Shown here: piece by piece, positions 53,137 to 62,557 of the stretch | How positions within the stretch are numbered: position 1 is the stretch's first letter | Layout of the letters: every line of letters starts with the position of its first letter | DNA from: an uncultured Pelagibacteraceae bacterium | Lineage (GTDB): Bacteria; Pseudomonadota; Alphaproteobacteria; Pelagibacterales; Pelagibacteraceae | Reading direction: 5' to 3' | Length of the DNA: 64,000 bases | Assembly: GCA_902575835.1 (NCBI GenBank) | Contig: CACGSX010000001.1 | Location: 62,001-126,000 of the forward strand | Program-made: the position numbers and the translations under genes | Notes under the pieces: generated by a model | Told to the model about the DNA's origin: nothing | What the model saw: only the letters and a program-made list of their open reading frames with translations | Databases searched by the model: none

Positions 53137-54293
53137 TAAAATAATTTACCTGAAATACTGTGTTCATAAAGTGCTTTCATGTCATCCTTACTCATTGTCC
53201 TTGGATTGGTAGAAGTTGATGGATCTTCTAATGCCATAACTGATAACTGATCTAAATTTATTTTATTTACATCAACAATTTCTGATAATTTGTGTGGTAT
53301 ATTTAATTCTTTTCTTAGTTCTAATATCCAGTGTAAAAAACTATCAAAACTTTTATCCAGTTCGAGATAATCACATATAGAAATTATCCTTTTTTCAATC
53401 ATTTCTTTGTTAAAAGTTAATACATAAGGCATAAAGATTGCATTTGATAAACCGTGGTGAACATTAAATTGGGCATTAATAGGGTGGCTTAGAGAATGAA
53501 TGGCTCCAAGCCCTTTTTGAAAAGCAGTAGAACCCATGCTAGCTGAAGCTAATAATTCTGCTCTAGCATTTAAATCTTTACCGTTCTTAACTGCTTTAAT
53601 TAATGAGTTTTTAATTAATTTCATTCCCTCAATCGCAATTCCATCAGCCATTGGGTGGAATCCTGGTGCACAAAAAGCCTCTAAATTGTGTGCCAAAGCA
53701 TCCATGCCTGTCGCTGCAGTCAATCTTGGAGAAAGATCTAAAGTTAAATTAGGATCTAAAATTACAATTGAAGGTAAAAATTTCGGGTGGAAAATAATTT
53801 TTTTTATACCTGTTTGTTTATTGACTATAGCTGATGCTCTTCCAGTTTCTGATCCTGTCCCTGCTGTAGTGGGTACAGCAATGATAGGTGCAATGTTAGT
53901 TTCATCTGCTCTTTTCCAATAATCACCGATATCTTCAAAATCCCATATTGGTCTAGATTGTGCTGACATAAAAGCAATAGCTTTTCCTACATCAAGACCG
54001 CTGCCACCACCAAATGCAATAACTCCATCACAACTTAATTTCTTAAACTCACCGACCCCCTCTTCCACATTCTCTCCTACAGGATTACCTGAAAAATTTG
54101 AAAAAACTTGAAGATGATTATGGGTCTTTTTTAAATCATTAATTATATCTTGAACCATTTTTAAATTAATTAAATCCTTATCTGTGACAAATAATGGTTT
54201 CTCAATTTTCAAATTTTTACAGGCTATGCTTAAATCTTGAATTCTATTCTCTCCAACCCAAATTGTAGTAGGATAATTCCAATTAGTTTTCAT
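53136..54293 (-). CDS. Iron-containing alcohol dehydrogenase (group III)
   Basis: 385 aa. NAD site GGGSGLDVGKA (about 94-104), VPTTAGTGSETGRASAI, metal ligands in TGMDALAHNLEAF (Asp, His), GLGAIHSLSHPIN and FNVHHGLSNAIF (His, His). SAR11 bacteria use an Fe-ADH of this kind for C1 to C4 alcohols including methanol, which fits the neighbouring fhs and tmm genes. Divergent from tmm across 76 bp. Confidence 0.9.
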   Translation of the reverse strand: MKTNWNYPTTIWVGENRIQDLSIACKNLKIEKPLFVTDKDLINLKMVQDIINDLKKTHNHLQVFSNFSGNPVGENVEEGVGEFKKLSCDGVIAFGGGSGLDVGKAIAFMSAQSRPIWDFEDIGDYWKRADETNIAPIIAVPTTAGTGSETGRASAIVNKQTGIKKIIFHPKFLPSIVILDPNLTLDLSPRLTAATGMDALAHNLEAFCAPGFHPMADGIAIEGMKLIKNSLIKAVKNGKDLNARAELLASASMGSTAFQKGLGAIHSLSHPINAQFNVHHGLSNAIFMPYVLTFNKEMIEKRIISICDYLELDKSFDSFLHWILELRKELNIPHKLSEIVDVNKINLDQLSVMALEDPSTSTNPRTMSKDDMKALYEHSISGKLF

Positions 54294-54369
54294 ATTAAAA
54301 TAATATTTAATTTTTCTATTTTTCTTAGTACAATATATTTATAATTTTAATTGTAGAGGAAAAATTATC

Positions 54370-55704
54370 ATGACTAAAGTCGCTATTATCGGTGCTGGAC
54401 CTTGTGGGTTATCAATACTCAGGGCTTTTGAACATGCCGAGAAAAAAGGAGACAAAATACCTGAAATAGTTTGCTTCGAAAAACAAAGTGATTGGGGAGG
54501 TCTTTGGAATTATAGCTGGAGAACAGGATCTGACCAATATGGAGATCCAGTTCATAATAGTATGTATAGATATCTTTGGTCAAACGGACCTAAAGAGTGT
54601 CTTGAATTTGCAGATTATTCTTTTGATGAACATTTTGGTAAGCCAATTCCATCTTTCCCACCTAGAGAAGTACTTTATGATTATATCACGAGTAGAGTAA
54701 GTAAAGGAAATTTAAGAAATAAAATTAAATTTAATACAAGAGTAGTTAATACAGTTTTTAAATCAGATAAATTTGAAGTTAGCTATCAAGATAAAGAAAA
54801 TGATAAAATTTTAACTGATCATTTTGATTACGTTGTAGTGTCCACTGGTCATTTTTCAGTTCCTTTTATACCTGAATATAAAGGTATGAGTTCATTTCCT
54901 GGAAGAATAATGCACTCACATGATTTTAGAGATGCAGAAGAATTTAGAGGAAAAAATATTATAGTTTTAGGAAGCAGTTATTCCGCTGAGGATATTGCGC
55001 TTCAATGCAATAAATATGGAGCAAAAAGTGTAACAATTGGCTACAGGCATAATCCTATGGGTTTTAAATGGCCTGAAGGAATGAAGGAAGTATTCTATTT
55101 AGATAGATTAGAGGGAAAAAAAGCAATTTTTAAAGATGGCACCGAACAGGATGCAGATGTAATAATACTATGTACTGGTTACCTACATCATTTTCCTTTC
55201 TTGGAAGAAAATTTAAAACTTAAAACAAGAAACAGACTTTATCCTCCAAAATTATACAAAGGTATTGTTTGGCAAGATAATCACAAACTTTTATATCTAG
55301 GAATGCAAGATCAGTTTCACACATTTAATATGTTTGATTGCCAAGCTTGGTACGCAAGAGATGTTATAATGGGGAAAATAAATATGCCAAGTGGAGATGA
55401 AATCGAAAAAGATATAAACAAATGGGTTGCTTTAGAAGAAAAACTAGAAAATCCTGATCAGATGATTGATTTTCAAACTGAATACACAAAAGAATTGCAT
55501 GAGATGTCGGATTATCCAAAGATAGATTTTGAATTAATCAGAAAACATTTTAAAGAATGGGAGCATCATAAGGTTGAAGATATATCAACTTACAGAAATA
55601 AATCTTTTTCATCTCCAGTTACAGGGTCAATAGCTCCTGTTCATCATACACCTTGGGCAAAAGCAATGGATGACTCATCTGAAACTTTCATGAATAATAA
55701 ATGA
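54370..55704 (+). CDS. tmm: Trimethylamine monooxygenase (flavin-containing monooxygenase)
   Basis: 444 aa. FAD site VAIIGAGPCGLSILRA (3-18), FMO segment SWRTGSDQYGDPVHNSMY, FMO signature region FPGRIMHSHDFRD, NADPH site VLGSSYSAEDIALQ and the bacterial Tmm-like end ATGYLHHFPF-type CTGYLHHFPFL. Length and these blocks match bacterial Tmm, which oxidises trimethylamine to TMAO, rather than larger eukaryotic FMOs. A TATAAT at 54340-54345 and an AGAGGA ribosome site lie upstream. The dimethylsulfide-to-DMSO side reaction is known for this enzyme. Confidence 0.93.
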   Translation: MTKVAIIGAGPCGLSILRAFEHAEKKGDKIPEIVCFEKQSDWGGLWNYSWRTGSDQYGDPVHNSMYRYLWSNGPKECLEFADYSFDEHFGKPIPSFPPREVLYDYITSRVSKGNLRNKIKFNTRVVNTVFKSDKFEVSYQDKENDKILTDHFDYVVVSTGHFSVPFIPEYKGMSSFPGRIMHSHDFRDAEEFRGKNIIVLGSSYSAEDIALQCNKYGAKSVTIGYRHNPMGFKWPEGMKEVFYLDRLEGKKAIFKDGTEQDADVIILCTGYLHHFPFLEENLKLKTRNRLYPPKLYKGIVWQDNHKLLYLGMQDQFHTFNMFDCQAWYARDVIMGKINMPSGDEIEKDINKWVALEEKLENPDQMIDFQTEYTKELHEMSDYPKIDFELIRKHFKEWEHHKVEDISTYRNKSFSSPVTGSIAPVHHTPWAKAMDDSSETFMNNK

Positions 55705-55712
55705 GATTAATT

Positions 55713-57443
55713 TTAATTAATACTCAACCAAAAAGTTTGAAAAGGATTGAAAACTAATTCTTTATCAAACGTAATCTTTAATTTTTGACTTAATAAATTT
55801 TTTGATTTTAAGTATTTTGAGTCGATTTTTAAAACTTGAGTTTTTGATGTTAAATTTGTGATTGCTAGTATTTTTTGTGATTTGTCTAAACTTATTCTTT
55901 CAAGTGCATAGAATTTTGACCCAAAATTTAGATTCTTTCTTTGTGCATTTGGATGAAATGCTTTTTGCTTTCTCCTAATTTTTATTAAATTTGTCATTTC
56001 ATTATAAAATACTGATTGTTTGGAATTATTTATTTTTAAATTTTTTATAAGTCTTTCATTGTTCCATTTATATCTATTTAAATCTCTTTTATTATCTGTA
56101 ATTATAAATTTACTAATATCATTTGAAGTTCCAAAAAGAGAATTGAAATAAAAAGCAGGAACTCCTTCGAATGAAAGAATTATACTATGTGCAGCTAAAT
56201 AACGTTCTAATGAATAATTTCCATTTTCATCAAAATCACTTGCTTTAAAAGTGTTAAATAAAGTAATGTTTGCTTCATACACTTGCTTTTTTGAGCCATT
56301 TATTTTTCTATATGAAAATTCACCTCCGTTTTTTTTTAGACGACTAAATAATTTATTTAAAGATGATTTGGTTAATAATCCTTCAGCTGGTCTCATTCCG
56401 ACTCCGTCATGAGAGGCTAAAAAATTTAGATAACTAGTTCCTTTTTTTAAACTTGGAAATTTTTTACTCCATTTAGTAAGTTCAGAGCCATTCTCAAATA
56501 GCAAACTTTTAATTATTAAAGGAGGTAGTGAAAAATTATAAATCCAATGTGCTTGATCATTTTTTCCAAAGTAACTAAGATTTTGTTTTTCAGGTAAATT
56601 GGTTTCAGTGATTAAAATTTTTTTTTGTTTTAGATTAGAACAAATTATTCTTAACAGTTTAATTATTTTGTGTGTATTTGAATGATTAATACATTTTGTG
56701 CCACTTTCTTTCCACAAATATGCTATTGCATCTAATCTAAAAATATTTACTCCACGATTTATTAAAAAGAACATTATCTTAATAAATCTAATTAATACTT
56801 TTGGATTTTTGAAATTTAAATCTATTTGGTCAGGGCTAAAAGTTCTCCACAAATAAGTGGTCTTATTGCGAATTTTTATTTTTTTTAATAATTTATGTTC
56901 ACGTGGTCTCACAACGTTTTTAGAATTAAATTTTTTATCTATCGTTAAAAAATAATCATTGCCTGGTGACTTATTTAATAAAAAATTTTTAAACCAGATA
57001 CCACGTGAAGAAGAATGATTTATTACGATATCTGCCATAATTGAATTATATTTTGACAAATCTTTAATATCTTGCCAGGTGCCTAATTTACTGTCTACTT
57101 CACAGTGATCTTTAACTGAGAAACCGCTGTCACTACTTGAGGGATAAAATGGTAAAAAATGAATTGTATTAAAGTAATTTTTTAAAAATCTTTCATAAAA
57201 ACTTTTAAAAATTTTAAGTTTTTTTTTATTTTTTCCAGCAGTAATGTTGTCTGCGTAAGTTATTAGAACTGATAACTTTTCGTCTATTATTAAATTTTTG
57301 GATAACTTTATTCGTCTATTAAAATCTTTTATTAAATTAGATATTTCAGATGAATAAAATTTTAAGTCATTTTTATCCTCATAATTTTTGTACAAATCAT
57401 GAAAAATTTTATTTATTTTTGATATGTAGATAGATTGATCCAT
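55713..57443 (-). CDS. GH13_18 sugar phosphorylase (sucrose/glucosylglycerate/glucosylglycerol phosphorylase-like)
   Basis: 576 aa. TIM-barrel motifs: ADIVINHSSSRGIWF, nucleophile Asp in FRLDAIAYLWKESGT, acid Glu in LITETNLPEKQ, and transition-state Asp in FLASHDGVGMRPAEGL. The set is that of GH13 subfamily 18, phosphorylases that release glucose-1-phosphate. The DAIAYLWKESGTKC block resembles glucosylglycerate and glucosylglycerol phosphorylases more than classical sucrose phosphorylase, and marine osmolytes make sense as substrates. It is the last gene after a sugar ABC transporter on the same strand (88 bp gap). Confidence 0.78.
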   Translation of the reverse strand: MDQSIYISKINKIFHDLYKNYEDKNDLKFYSSEISNLIKDFNRRIKLSKNLIIDEKLSVLITYADNITAGKNKKKLKIFKSFYERFLKNYFNTIHFLPFYPSSSDSGFSVKDHCEVDSKLGTWQDIKDLSKYNSIMADIVINHSSSRGIWFKNFLLNKSPGNDYFLTIDKKFNSKNVVRPREHKLLKKIKIRNKTTYLWRTFSPDQIDLNFKNPKVLIRFIKIMFFLINRGVNIFRLDAIAYLWKESGTKCINHSNTHKIIKLLRIICSNLKQKKILITETNLPEKQNLSYFGKNDQAHWIYNFSLPPLIIKSLLFENGSELTKWSKKFPSLKKGTSYLNFLASHDGVGMRPAEGLLTKSSLNKLFSRLKKNGGEFSYRKINGSKKQVYEANITLFNTFKASDFDENGNYSLERYLAAHSIILSFEGVPAFYFNSLFGTSNDISKFIITDNKRDLNRYKWNNERLIKNLKINNSKQSVFYNEMTNLIKIRRKQKAFHPNAQRKNLNFGSKFYALERISLDKSQKILAITNLTSKTQVLKIDSKYLKSKNLLSQKLKITFDKELVFNPFQTFWLSIN

Positions 57444-57531
57444 TAAATATTTATCAGAAATTAATTATAGTAATCTTATATAATTTTTTAAAATCCATGA
57501 ATTAAATTTTCTTTTTAAGTTCCATTTTTTA

Positions 57532-58725
57532 TTAACCTTTAACACTTCCTGCGGTAAGCCCACTTACTAAATATTTTTCAAAATAAACAAAAATTATTAA
57601 AATTGGCAAAGTTACTACTACAGACCCTGCCATCAAATATTGTCTAGGTGTTTCGGCCCCAACATTGAGAAACTGAATAGCTCTTGATAATGTGAATGTA
57701 TTTGGCCGATCTAAAAACATTAATGAAAATAAAAATTCATTCCAAGCTATCATAAATACATACAAAGCTACTGATGATATTGCAGGTAAACTAAGTGGGA
57801 GTATAATTTTAAAAATTATACCAAGCCAATTTTGACCATCTATTATCCCTGCTTCTTCTAATTCTTTTGGTATACTTTTAAAGTAACCTTGCAGCATATA
57901 AATTGCTACAGGTAAAGTCGTAGCTGTATAAACAATTAGCAAACCCTCAATAGAGTTTCTTAAACCAAGCTGACTAAAAATTGTATATAAAGGTATCACC
58001 AAAACTATCGCTGGAAACAAATAGATTATTAATATGGATGTTGATAAAAAATTTTTTCCAAAGAAATTAAGTCTTGCAACCGCGTAGGCAGCTGGTATTG
58101 CAAAAATTAATGTTATAACTACAGTTCCTAAAGAGACAATTGTGCTAGTAAGCATATATCTTCCAAAATTATAATCTTTGAATACTACAAAATAAGACTT
58201 GAATAATTCTGGCAAACCTTGTGCGAAGTTAATACTAAAGTCTAATGGGTTTAATAATAATAATGCTTGAGTTTTAAAGCTTGTAACTAACATCATGTAA
58301 AAAGGGAAAAGAATTACAAAAGAGAACAGTGTAATCCCAAACAGTGTTAAAAAATTAAAGAATAATTTTTGAGACGAGTGATTTTTTGACAAAAAGTTTT
58401 TGTCGTAATTTTTAATAGTATTGAAGAAAAATAATGAAATTAAAAATATACCAAGACTGTACCAAAAAGGTAAATTTAATGAGATGAAATAATCGAAGAT
58501 AGAAAATAAAAGTGCAAGTAAAATTAGTTTAATATTTAAATTAAGTTTTTTTCCAATTAAAAGGTTTATTACACAAAGAATTATTCCAAAAATAAATAAT
58601 TTATTAAAATTAAAATTTATTAATTCAATTCCTTGTAGTGTAACTAAGATTTTCCAAATACAAATTAATGAAAACAAAAATAATGATGAGATAAAGCAAT
58701 AAGTTAATATATTTTTAATTTTCAT
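57532..58725 (-). CDS. Sugar ABC transporter permease (MalG type) with extra N-terminal membrane domain
   Basis: 397 aa. The C-terminal 270 residues are a standard MalG/UgpE permease, with EAA loop ELEEAGIIDGQNWLGIIFKIILP. In front there are about 125 extra residues with four hydrophobic segments and few charges, about 110 aa longer than usual MalG-like proteins. Overlaps the MalF-type gene by 11 bp, so both are coupled. The extension is not recognisable. Confidence 0.87.
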   Translation of the reverse strand: MKIKNILTYCFISSLFLFSLICIWKILVTLQGIELINFNFNKLFIFGIILCVINLLIGKKLNLNIKLILLALLFSIFDYFISLNLPFWYSLGIFLISLFFFNTIKNYDKNFLSKNHSSQKLFFNFLTLFGITLFSFVILFPFYMMLVTSFKTQALLLLNPLDFSINFAQGLPELFKSYFVVFKDYNFGRYMLTSTIVSLGTVVITLIFAIPAAYAVARLNFFGKNFLSTSILIIYLFPAIVLVIPLYTIFSQLGLRNSIEGLLIVYTATTLPVAIYMLQGYFKSIPKELEEAGIIDGQNWLGIIFKIILPLSLPAISSVALYVFMIAWNEFLFSLMFLDRPNTFTLSRAIQFLNVGAETPRQYLMAGSVVVTLPILIIFVYFEKYLVSGLTAGSVKG

Positions 58726-59974
58726 CCGCTCTTTTTCCTAAAAGTTTAAAATAGATAAACATAAAAATTAACAGAAAGACTACAATCACAATAGAAACTG
58801 CAGAGCCCATACCAATATCCCCGATTGAAAAACCTTGTTGATATACATTTATTGGCAATGTTCTTGTACCTGATGCTCCTCCAGTAAGTAAGAAGATGTC
58901 TTCAAATTTATTGAAATTCCAAATAAATCTAATCATAAATAAAATTGAAATCACTGCTAATATCTGGGGTAAAGTAATATTAAGAAATTTTTGTAAAGGA
59001 TTTGCACCATCAACATCGGCTGCTTCATACAATTCTTTTGGAACCGCTTGAAGACGAGCAAGAATAAATAAAAATGCTAGAGGAAAATATCTCCAAATTT
59101 CAAAAATAATTACAGTTGTTAATGCTAGCCTCAATTTAAAATCAAAACCAAGTATGTTTAAAGTTACATATTTTTGTCCTAGCAAATTTATTGGTCCATC
59201 AATAATTTGATAGTTAATTAATAAATTGTTCAAAGTTCCACTTGTTGGATCAAGTAAAAGTTCCCAGGTATAAGCAAGAGCAACAACTGGCGCAACATAA
59301 GGAAATAAAAGAACACTTCTCATAAATGTTCTTCCAAAAAATTTTTGATTTACCATTTGTGCAGCCAAAATTCCAAAAACTATTGCACCTATTGTTCCAA
59401 AAAAAGTGTAATAAAAAGTTGTTGATAATAGATCTATAAATGCTTTGTCTTTAATCACTTTTTTGAAATTATTTAAAGTAAATTCATAAGTTAATAATAT
59501 ATTTTGTGACTTACCTGATAGTTTAGGTTTATAAGATTTTATATCCTTCTTAGAAATTTCTTGATTATTAGTATTTTGAAATACTATTTCTAAATTTTCT
59601 CGATATTTTTTTGGCCAATTACCTAACTCACACTTAAGTAAATTTGATTTAAATTGGCATTTATTATCTAAATCTATTGGTTCGATATCATCTGGATATT
59701 TATCTTTAAATTTTACATTAGTAATTTCTTGTATAAGAGAACTATTTCTTAATTTATAAATTATTTTTATTTGATTTGGATTATCTTTAATTGATTTTAC
59801 TAATTTTTTTGCTCTTGGTTCTGGAATTCTTAAATCTTTAAGCTCTACATTTTTAAAACTGATCCAAATATTGGAAAATATTGGAAATAAAATTATAGAA
59901 AAAACTAAAAGAACCGATGGTAATATTAAAAGATAAGCTGTTCTTTTTTCAATTTTTGCAAGTTTTGTACTCAT
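58715..59974 (-). CDS. Sugar ABC transporter permease (MalF/UgpA type)
   Basis: 419 aa. TM1 at about 12-32, a periplasmic insert of about 130 residues (35-165) rich in Lys/Asn, then the permease core with EAA loop ELYEAADVDGANPLQKFLNITLP. The large insert is MalF-like in position but not clearly homologous. Its ATG comes right after the poly-U of an intrinsic-terminator hairpin, so its expression must depend on read-through from the binding-protein gene upstream. Confidence 0.88.
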   Translation of the reverse strand: MSTKLAKIEKRTAYLLILPSVLLVFSIILFPIFSNIWISFKNVELKDLRIPEPRAKKLVKSIKDNPNQIKIIYKLRNSSLIQEITNVKFKDKYPDDIEPIDLDNKCQFKSNLLKCELGNWPKKYRENLEIVFQNTNNQEISKKDIKSYKPKLSGKSQNILLTYEFTLNNFKKVIKDKAFIDLLSTTFYYTFFGTIGAIVFGILAAQMVNQKFFGRTFMRSVLLFPYVAPVVALAYTWELLLDPTSGTLNNLLINYQIIDGPINLLGQKYVTLNILGFDFKLRLALTTVIIFEIWRYFPLAFLFILARLQAVPKELYEAADVDGANPLQKFLNITLPQILAVISILFMIRFIWNFNKFEDIFLLTGGASGTRTLPINVYQQGFSIGDIGMGSAVSIVIVVFLLIFMFIYFKLLGKRADEN

Positions 59975-59975
59975 A

Positions 59976-60011
59976 AAAAAAAGCGGATAATTAATATTAC
60001 CCGCTTTTTTT
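59976..60011 (-). terminator. Intrinsic terminator/attenuator hairpin ending at the permease start codon
   Basis: On the minus strand AAAAAAAGCGG pairs with CCGCTTTTTTT around a 14-nt AT-rich loop, followed by a run of T and then ATG (59972-59974). It lies 14 bp after the sugar-binding-protein stop and covers the place where the permease ribosome site should be. This design gives high binding-protein and low permease levels, and allows translational control. Confidence 0.8.
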
Positions 60012-60025
60012 AATTATTTAAATTA

Positions 60026-61354
60026 CTAGAAACTAGCTAGTACAGTATTAATTTCATTTACTGCTTCATCTAGCGTCAATTGATCGTCTATGTATTGTCT
60101 AGTGATTCTATTTATAAATTTATTGTTAATGATCTTAGATGCTCTTGATAATTCACCTTCTTTAACACCCCATCTATTAGCAGTGTCTAAACCAGCAACA
60201 ATATTATTTATTACATCTGCTGAATATAGATCTGTTAAAGGAGCTTTTCTATCAACTCCAACAGGAAGTTTACTCCAAGCAGTTGTAAATGCATTTGGAT
60301 CACTTGCATTACCTCTTCTTACAGGGAACTTACCTTCTGGCGCTATAGATAAAGTACTTGTGTATCCTTCATCCATTGAATAAAGAATAAACTGTTTAGC
60401 TTCATCGGTATCTGCATCTGCAGTTACACCAAAGTATCTAACATCTGCCCAAGCTGCACCCTTTACATTATTTGGTCCACTAAAATTAGTTATAAAACCA
60501 GTTTTAGATGCTAATTCTGGTGATGTAGGATCACTATTAATTGTTGGTGGAGCTGAGTCTCTTAAACCAGCTAATTCATCCATGATAAATGGTGACCATA
60601 TTATCATTGGTGTTTTACCAGCAAAATAAAGTTCTCGTGATTGTTTCCAATAAAGTTCTCCTGGAGGGCTAGCCTTAGCTAATTTTTTATAAAACTGTAA
60701 AGAATTTTTTAAAGCTCTTCCTTGTTTTTTCGTTCCACCTTTTTTTACAATGTTTACCCCATTTGCTAGCAGAACATGTTCCAAAACCTGACTCATAAAG
60801 TTTTCATCAGTTTTAGTTGCTGCAACAAAACCGAACATATCGTTACTAGATAAAGCGTCTATTGCTTTCTCTATATTTGCATAAGTTGTTGGTGGTTCTA
60901 AACCAGCGGCTTTAAATAAATCTTTTCTGTAAACGACCATTTGCGTCCAGCCATCGACAGGAACAGCAGCAATTTTGCCACCTTTTTTTGCCATCTTTAA
61001 AGCGCCTGGAGCAAAAGTATCTTTTCCAAGTGTTTTAATTATATCATTATTTGCGTCAACGTCTAAAATTCCAGCTTCAGCCCATGGCAATACATATTGC
61101 AATGTATGATAAATTACATCTGGAAGGTCACCAGCTGCCGCTGCTGCAGTAGCTCTTGTTCCTAAATCTTTTTCATCAATCGGAATAACTTCAACTCCAA
61201 TTCCAGTTTTAGCTTCAAACGCTTTAGCCATCTCTTCTTGCTTAGCCATTCTTGCTGGTTGAGTTTCTGTAGTCCAGAATTTGATATCTGCAAATGCAAT
61301 TGAATTAAAAACAAAAGCTATTGCAGAGATTGTTATTAATATATTTTTAAACAT
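60026..61354 (-). CDS. Sugar ABC transporter substrate-binding protein
   Basis: 442 aa of the family 1 (MalE/UgpB) type. Signal peptide to about residue 22 (IAFA-D). Mature start IKFWTTETQPARM, hinge AAGDLPDVIYHTLQYVLPWAEAG, KIAAVPVDGWTQMVVYRKDLF, and C-terminal region rich in alpha helices. Probably binds a glucosyl osmolyte or disaccharide imported for the GH13_18 phosphorylase. Flanked by a hairpin terminator downstream. Confidence 0.88.
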   Translation of the reverse strand: MFKNILITISAIAFVFNSIAFADIKFWTTETQPARMAKQEEMAKAFEAKTGIGVEVIPIDEKDLGTRATAAAAAGDLPDVIYHTLQYVLPWAEAGILDVDANNDIIKTLGKDTFAPGALKMAKKGGKIAAVPVDGWTQMVVYRKDLFKAAGLEPPTTYANIEKAIDALSSNDMFGFVAATKTDENFMSQVLEHVLLANGVNIVKKGGTKKQGRALKNSLQFYKKLAKASPPGELYWKQSRELYFAGKTPMIIWSPFIMDELAGLRDSAPPTINSDPTSPELASKTGFITNFSGPNNVKGAAWADVRYFGVTADADTDEAKQFILYSMDEGYTSTLSIAPEGKFPVRRGNASDPNAFTTAWSKLPVGVDRKAPLTDLYSADVINNIVAGLDTANRWGVKEGELSRASKIINNKFINRITRQYIDDQLTLDEAVNEINTVLASF

Positions 61355-61469
61355 ATATTCCCCTCTTGTTTCATGTTTCTTAAAGATATTAAAAATGTAA
61401 ACTAAATGAAAGTTTAAATTTAAATGAAGAACCTTAGGTATTTAAAATAAAATACTACCTGAGATTGAT

Positions 61470-62555
61470 TTACGAATTTTTAAAAGAAATACCTTTATTA
61501 TCAAATAAATGACAACGAAATGGATCAAAACCTATTTTAACAGTATCTCCTACTTTAATATCTGTATCTCCATCTGTTTGTACAACAAGAGGATCTCCCT
61601 TTTTCTCTAAATATAAATAAGTTCCTGAACCTAATTTTTCTACAACAAAAACCTTGCTTTCCCATAATGAGTCTGATTCTGCGTTTAATATTAAATGCTC
61701 TGGTCTTATTCCAATTTTTATACTGTCACCTTCCTGAATATTTTCGGAAATTTTTGGTACATTTAACTTTCCCGTCCCCATTACATCTACTTCAGAACTC
61801 TTTGAACTTTTGCTTAAAACTTTACTATCTATAAAATTCATTTTTGGAGATCCAATAAAACCGCCAACAAATAAATTGTCAGGGTTATTATATAAATTCA
61901 TAGGTGATCCCTTTTGTGAAACTATACCTTGATCCAATACAACAATATCGTTAGCAAGTGTCATAGCTTCAGTTTGATCATGGGTTACGTATATCATGGT
62001 TGCATTTAGTTGGTCGTGTAATTTTGCCAATTCTACTCGCATTTGTACTCTGAGAGCCGCATCTAAGTTAGATAATGGTTCATCAAATAAGAAAACTTTT
62101 GGTTTTCTTGTAATTGCCCTACCTATTGCCACCCTTTGACGTTGTCCGCCAGATAATTGTTTGGGTTTTCTCTCTAGATACTCTTCTATTTGTAAAATTT
62201 TAGCAGCCTCCATTACTCTTTGCTCTATTTCCTCTTTTGATTTTTTTTCAATTTTTAAACCAAAAGCCATATTATCAAATACTGTCATATGTGGGTAAAG
62301 GGCATAAGATTGAAATACCATTGCAATATTTCTTTCTTTAGGCGGTAGGTCATTAACAATTTTATCGTCAATAGAAATTGTTCCAGAGTTTATTTCTTCT
62401 AGACCGGCAATCATCCTTAAAATTGTTGATTTACCACAACCACTTGGTCCTACCAGAACAGTAAAAGATTCACTTTTTATATCAAGCGAAACATCTTTGA
62501 TAACATGTGTATTACCAAAAAATTTATTTACTTTGTTTATATTAATACTCGCCAT
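61470..62555 (-). CDS. Sugar ABC transporter ATP-binding protein (UgpC/MsmK type)
   Basis: 361 aa. Walker A VGPSGCGKSTILRM (about 36-49), signature LSGGQRQRVAIGRAI, Walker B VFLFDEPLSNLD, and a C-terminal TOBE/regulatory domain. Multi-substrate CUT1-type ATPase. Lies 3 bp after gpsA and 115 bp before the binding protein; the 115-bp gap holds a weak hairpin (61433-61463) and no gene. Confidence 0.92.
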   Translation of the reverse strand: MASININKVNKFFGNTHVIKDVSLDIKSESFTVLVGPSGCGKSTILRMIAGLEEINSGTISIDDKIVNDLPPKERNIAMVFQSYALYPHMTVFDNMAFGLKIEKKSKEEIEQRVMEAAKILQIEEYLERKPKQLSGGQRQRVAIGRAITRKPKVFLFDEPLSNLDAALRVQMRVELAKLHDQLNATMIYVTHDQTEAMTLANDIVVLDQGIVSQKGSPMNLYNNPDNLFVGGFIGSPKMNFIDSKVLSKSSKSSEVDVMGTGKLNVPKISENIQEGDSIKIGIRPEHLILNAESDSLWESKVFVVEKLGSGTYLYLEKKGDPLVVQTDGDTDIKVGDTVKIGFDPFRCHLFDNKGISFKNS

Positions 62556-62557
62556 TT

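Noticed and set aside
53536..53922. Antisense open frame of 128 codons inside the iron-containing alcohol dehydrogenase gene
   Set aside because: Shadow of a gene with all metal-ligand motifs; no ribosome site or protein features.
57444..57531. Tiny frames of 7 and 14 codons between the MalG-type permease and the phosphorylase genes
   Set aside because: Too short and without coupling to neighbours; no feature seen in this 88-bp spacer.
61433..61463. Hairpin between the sugar-binding protein and ABC ATPase genes as a terminator
   Set aside because: Stem of about 8 bp with a G-T pair and no following T-run on either strand; may be chance.
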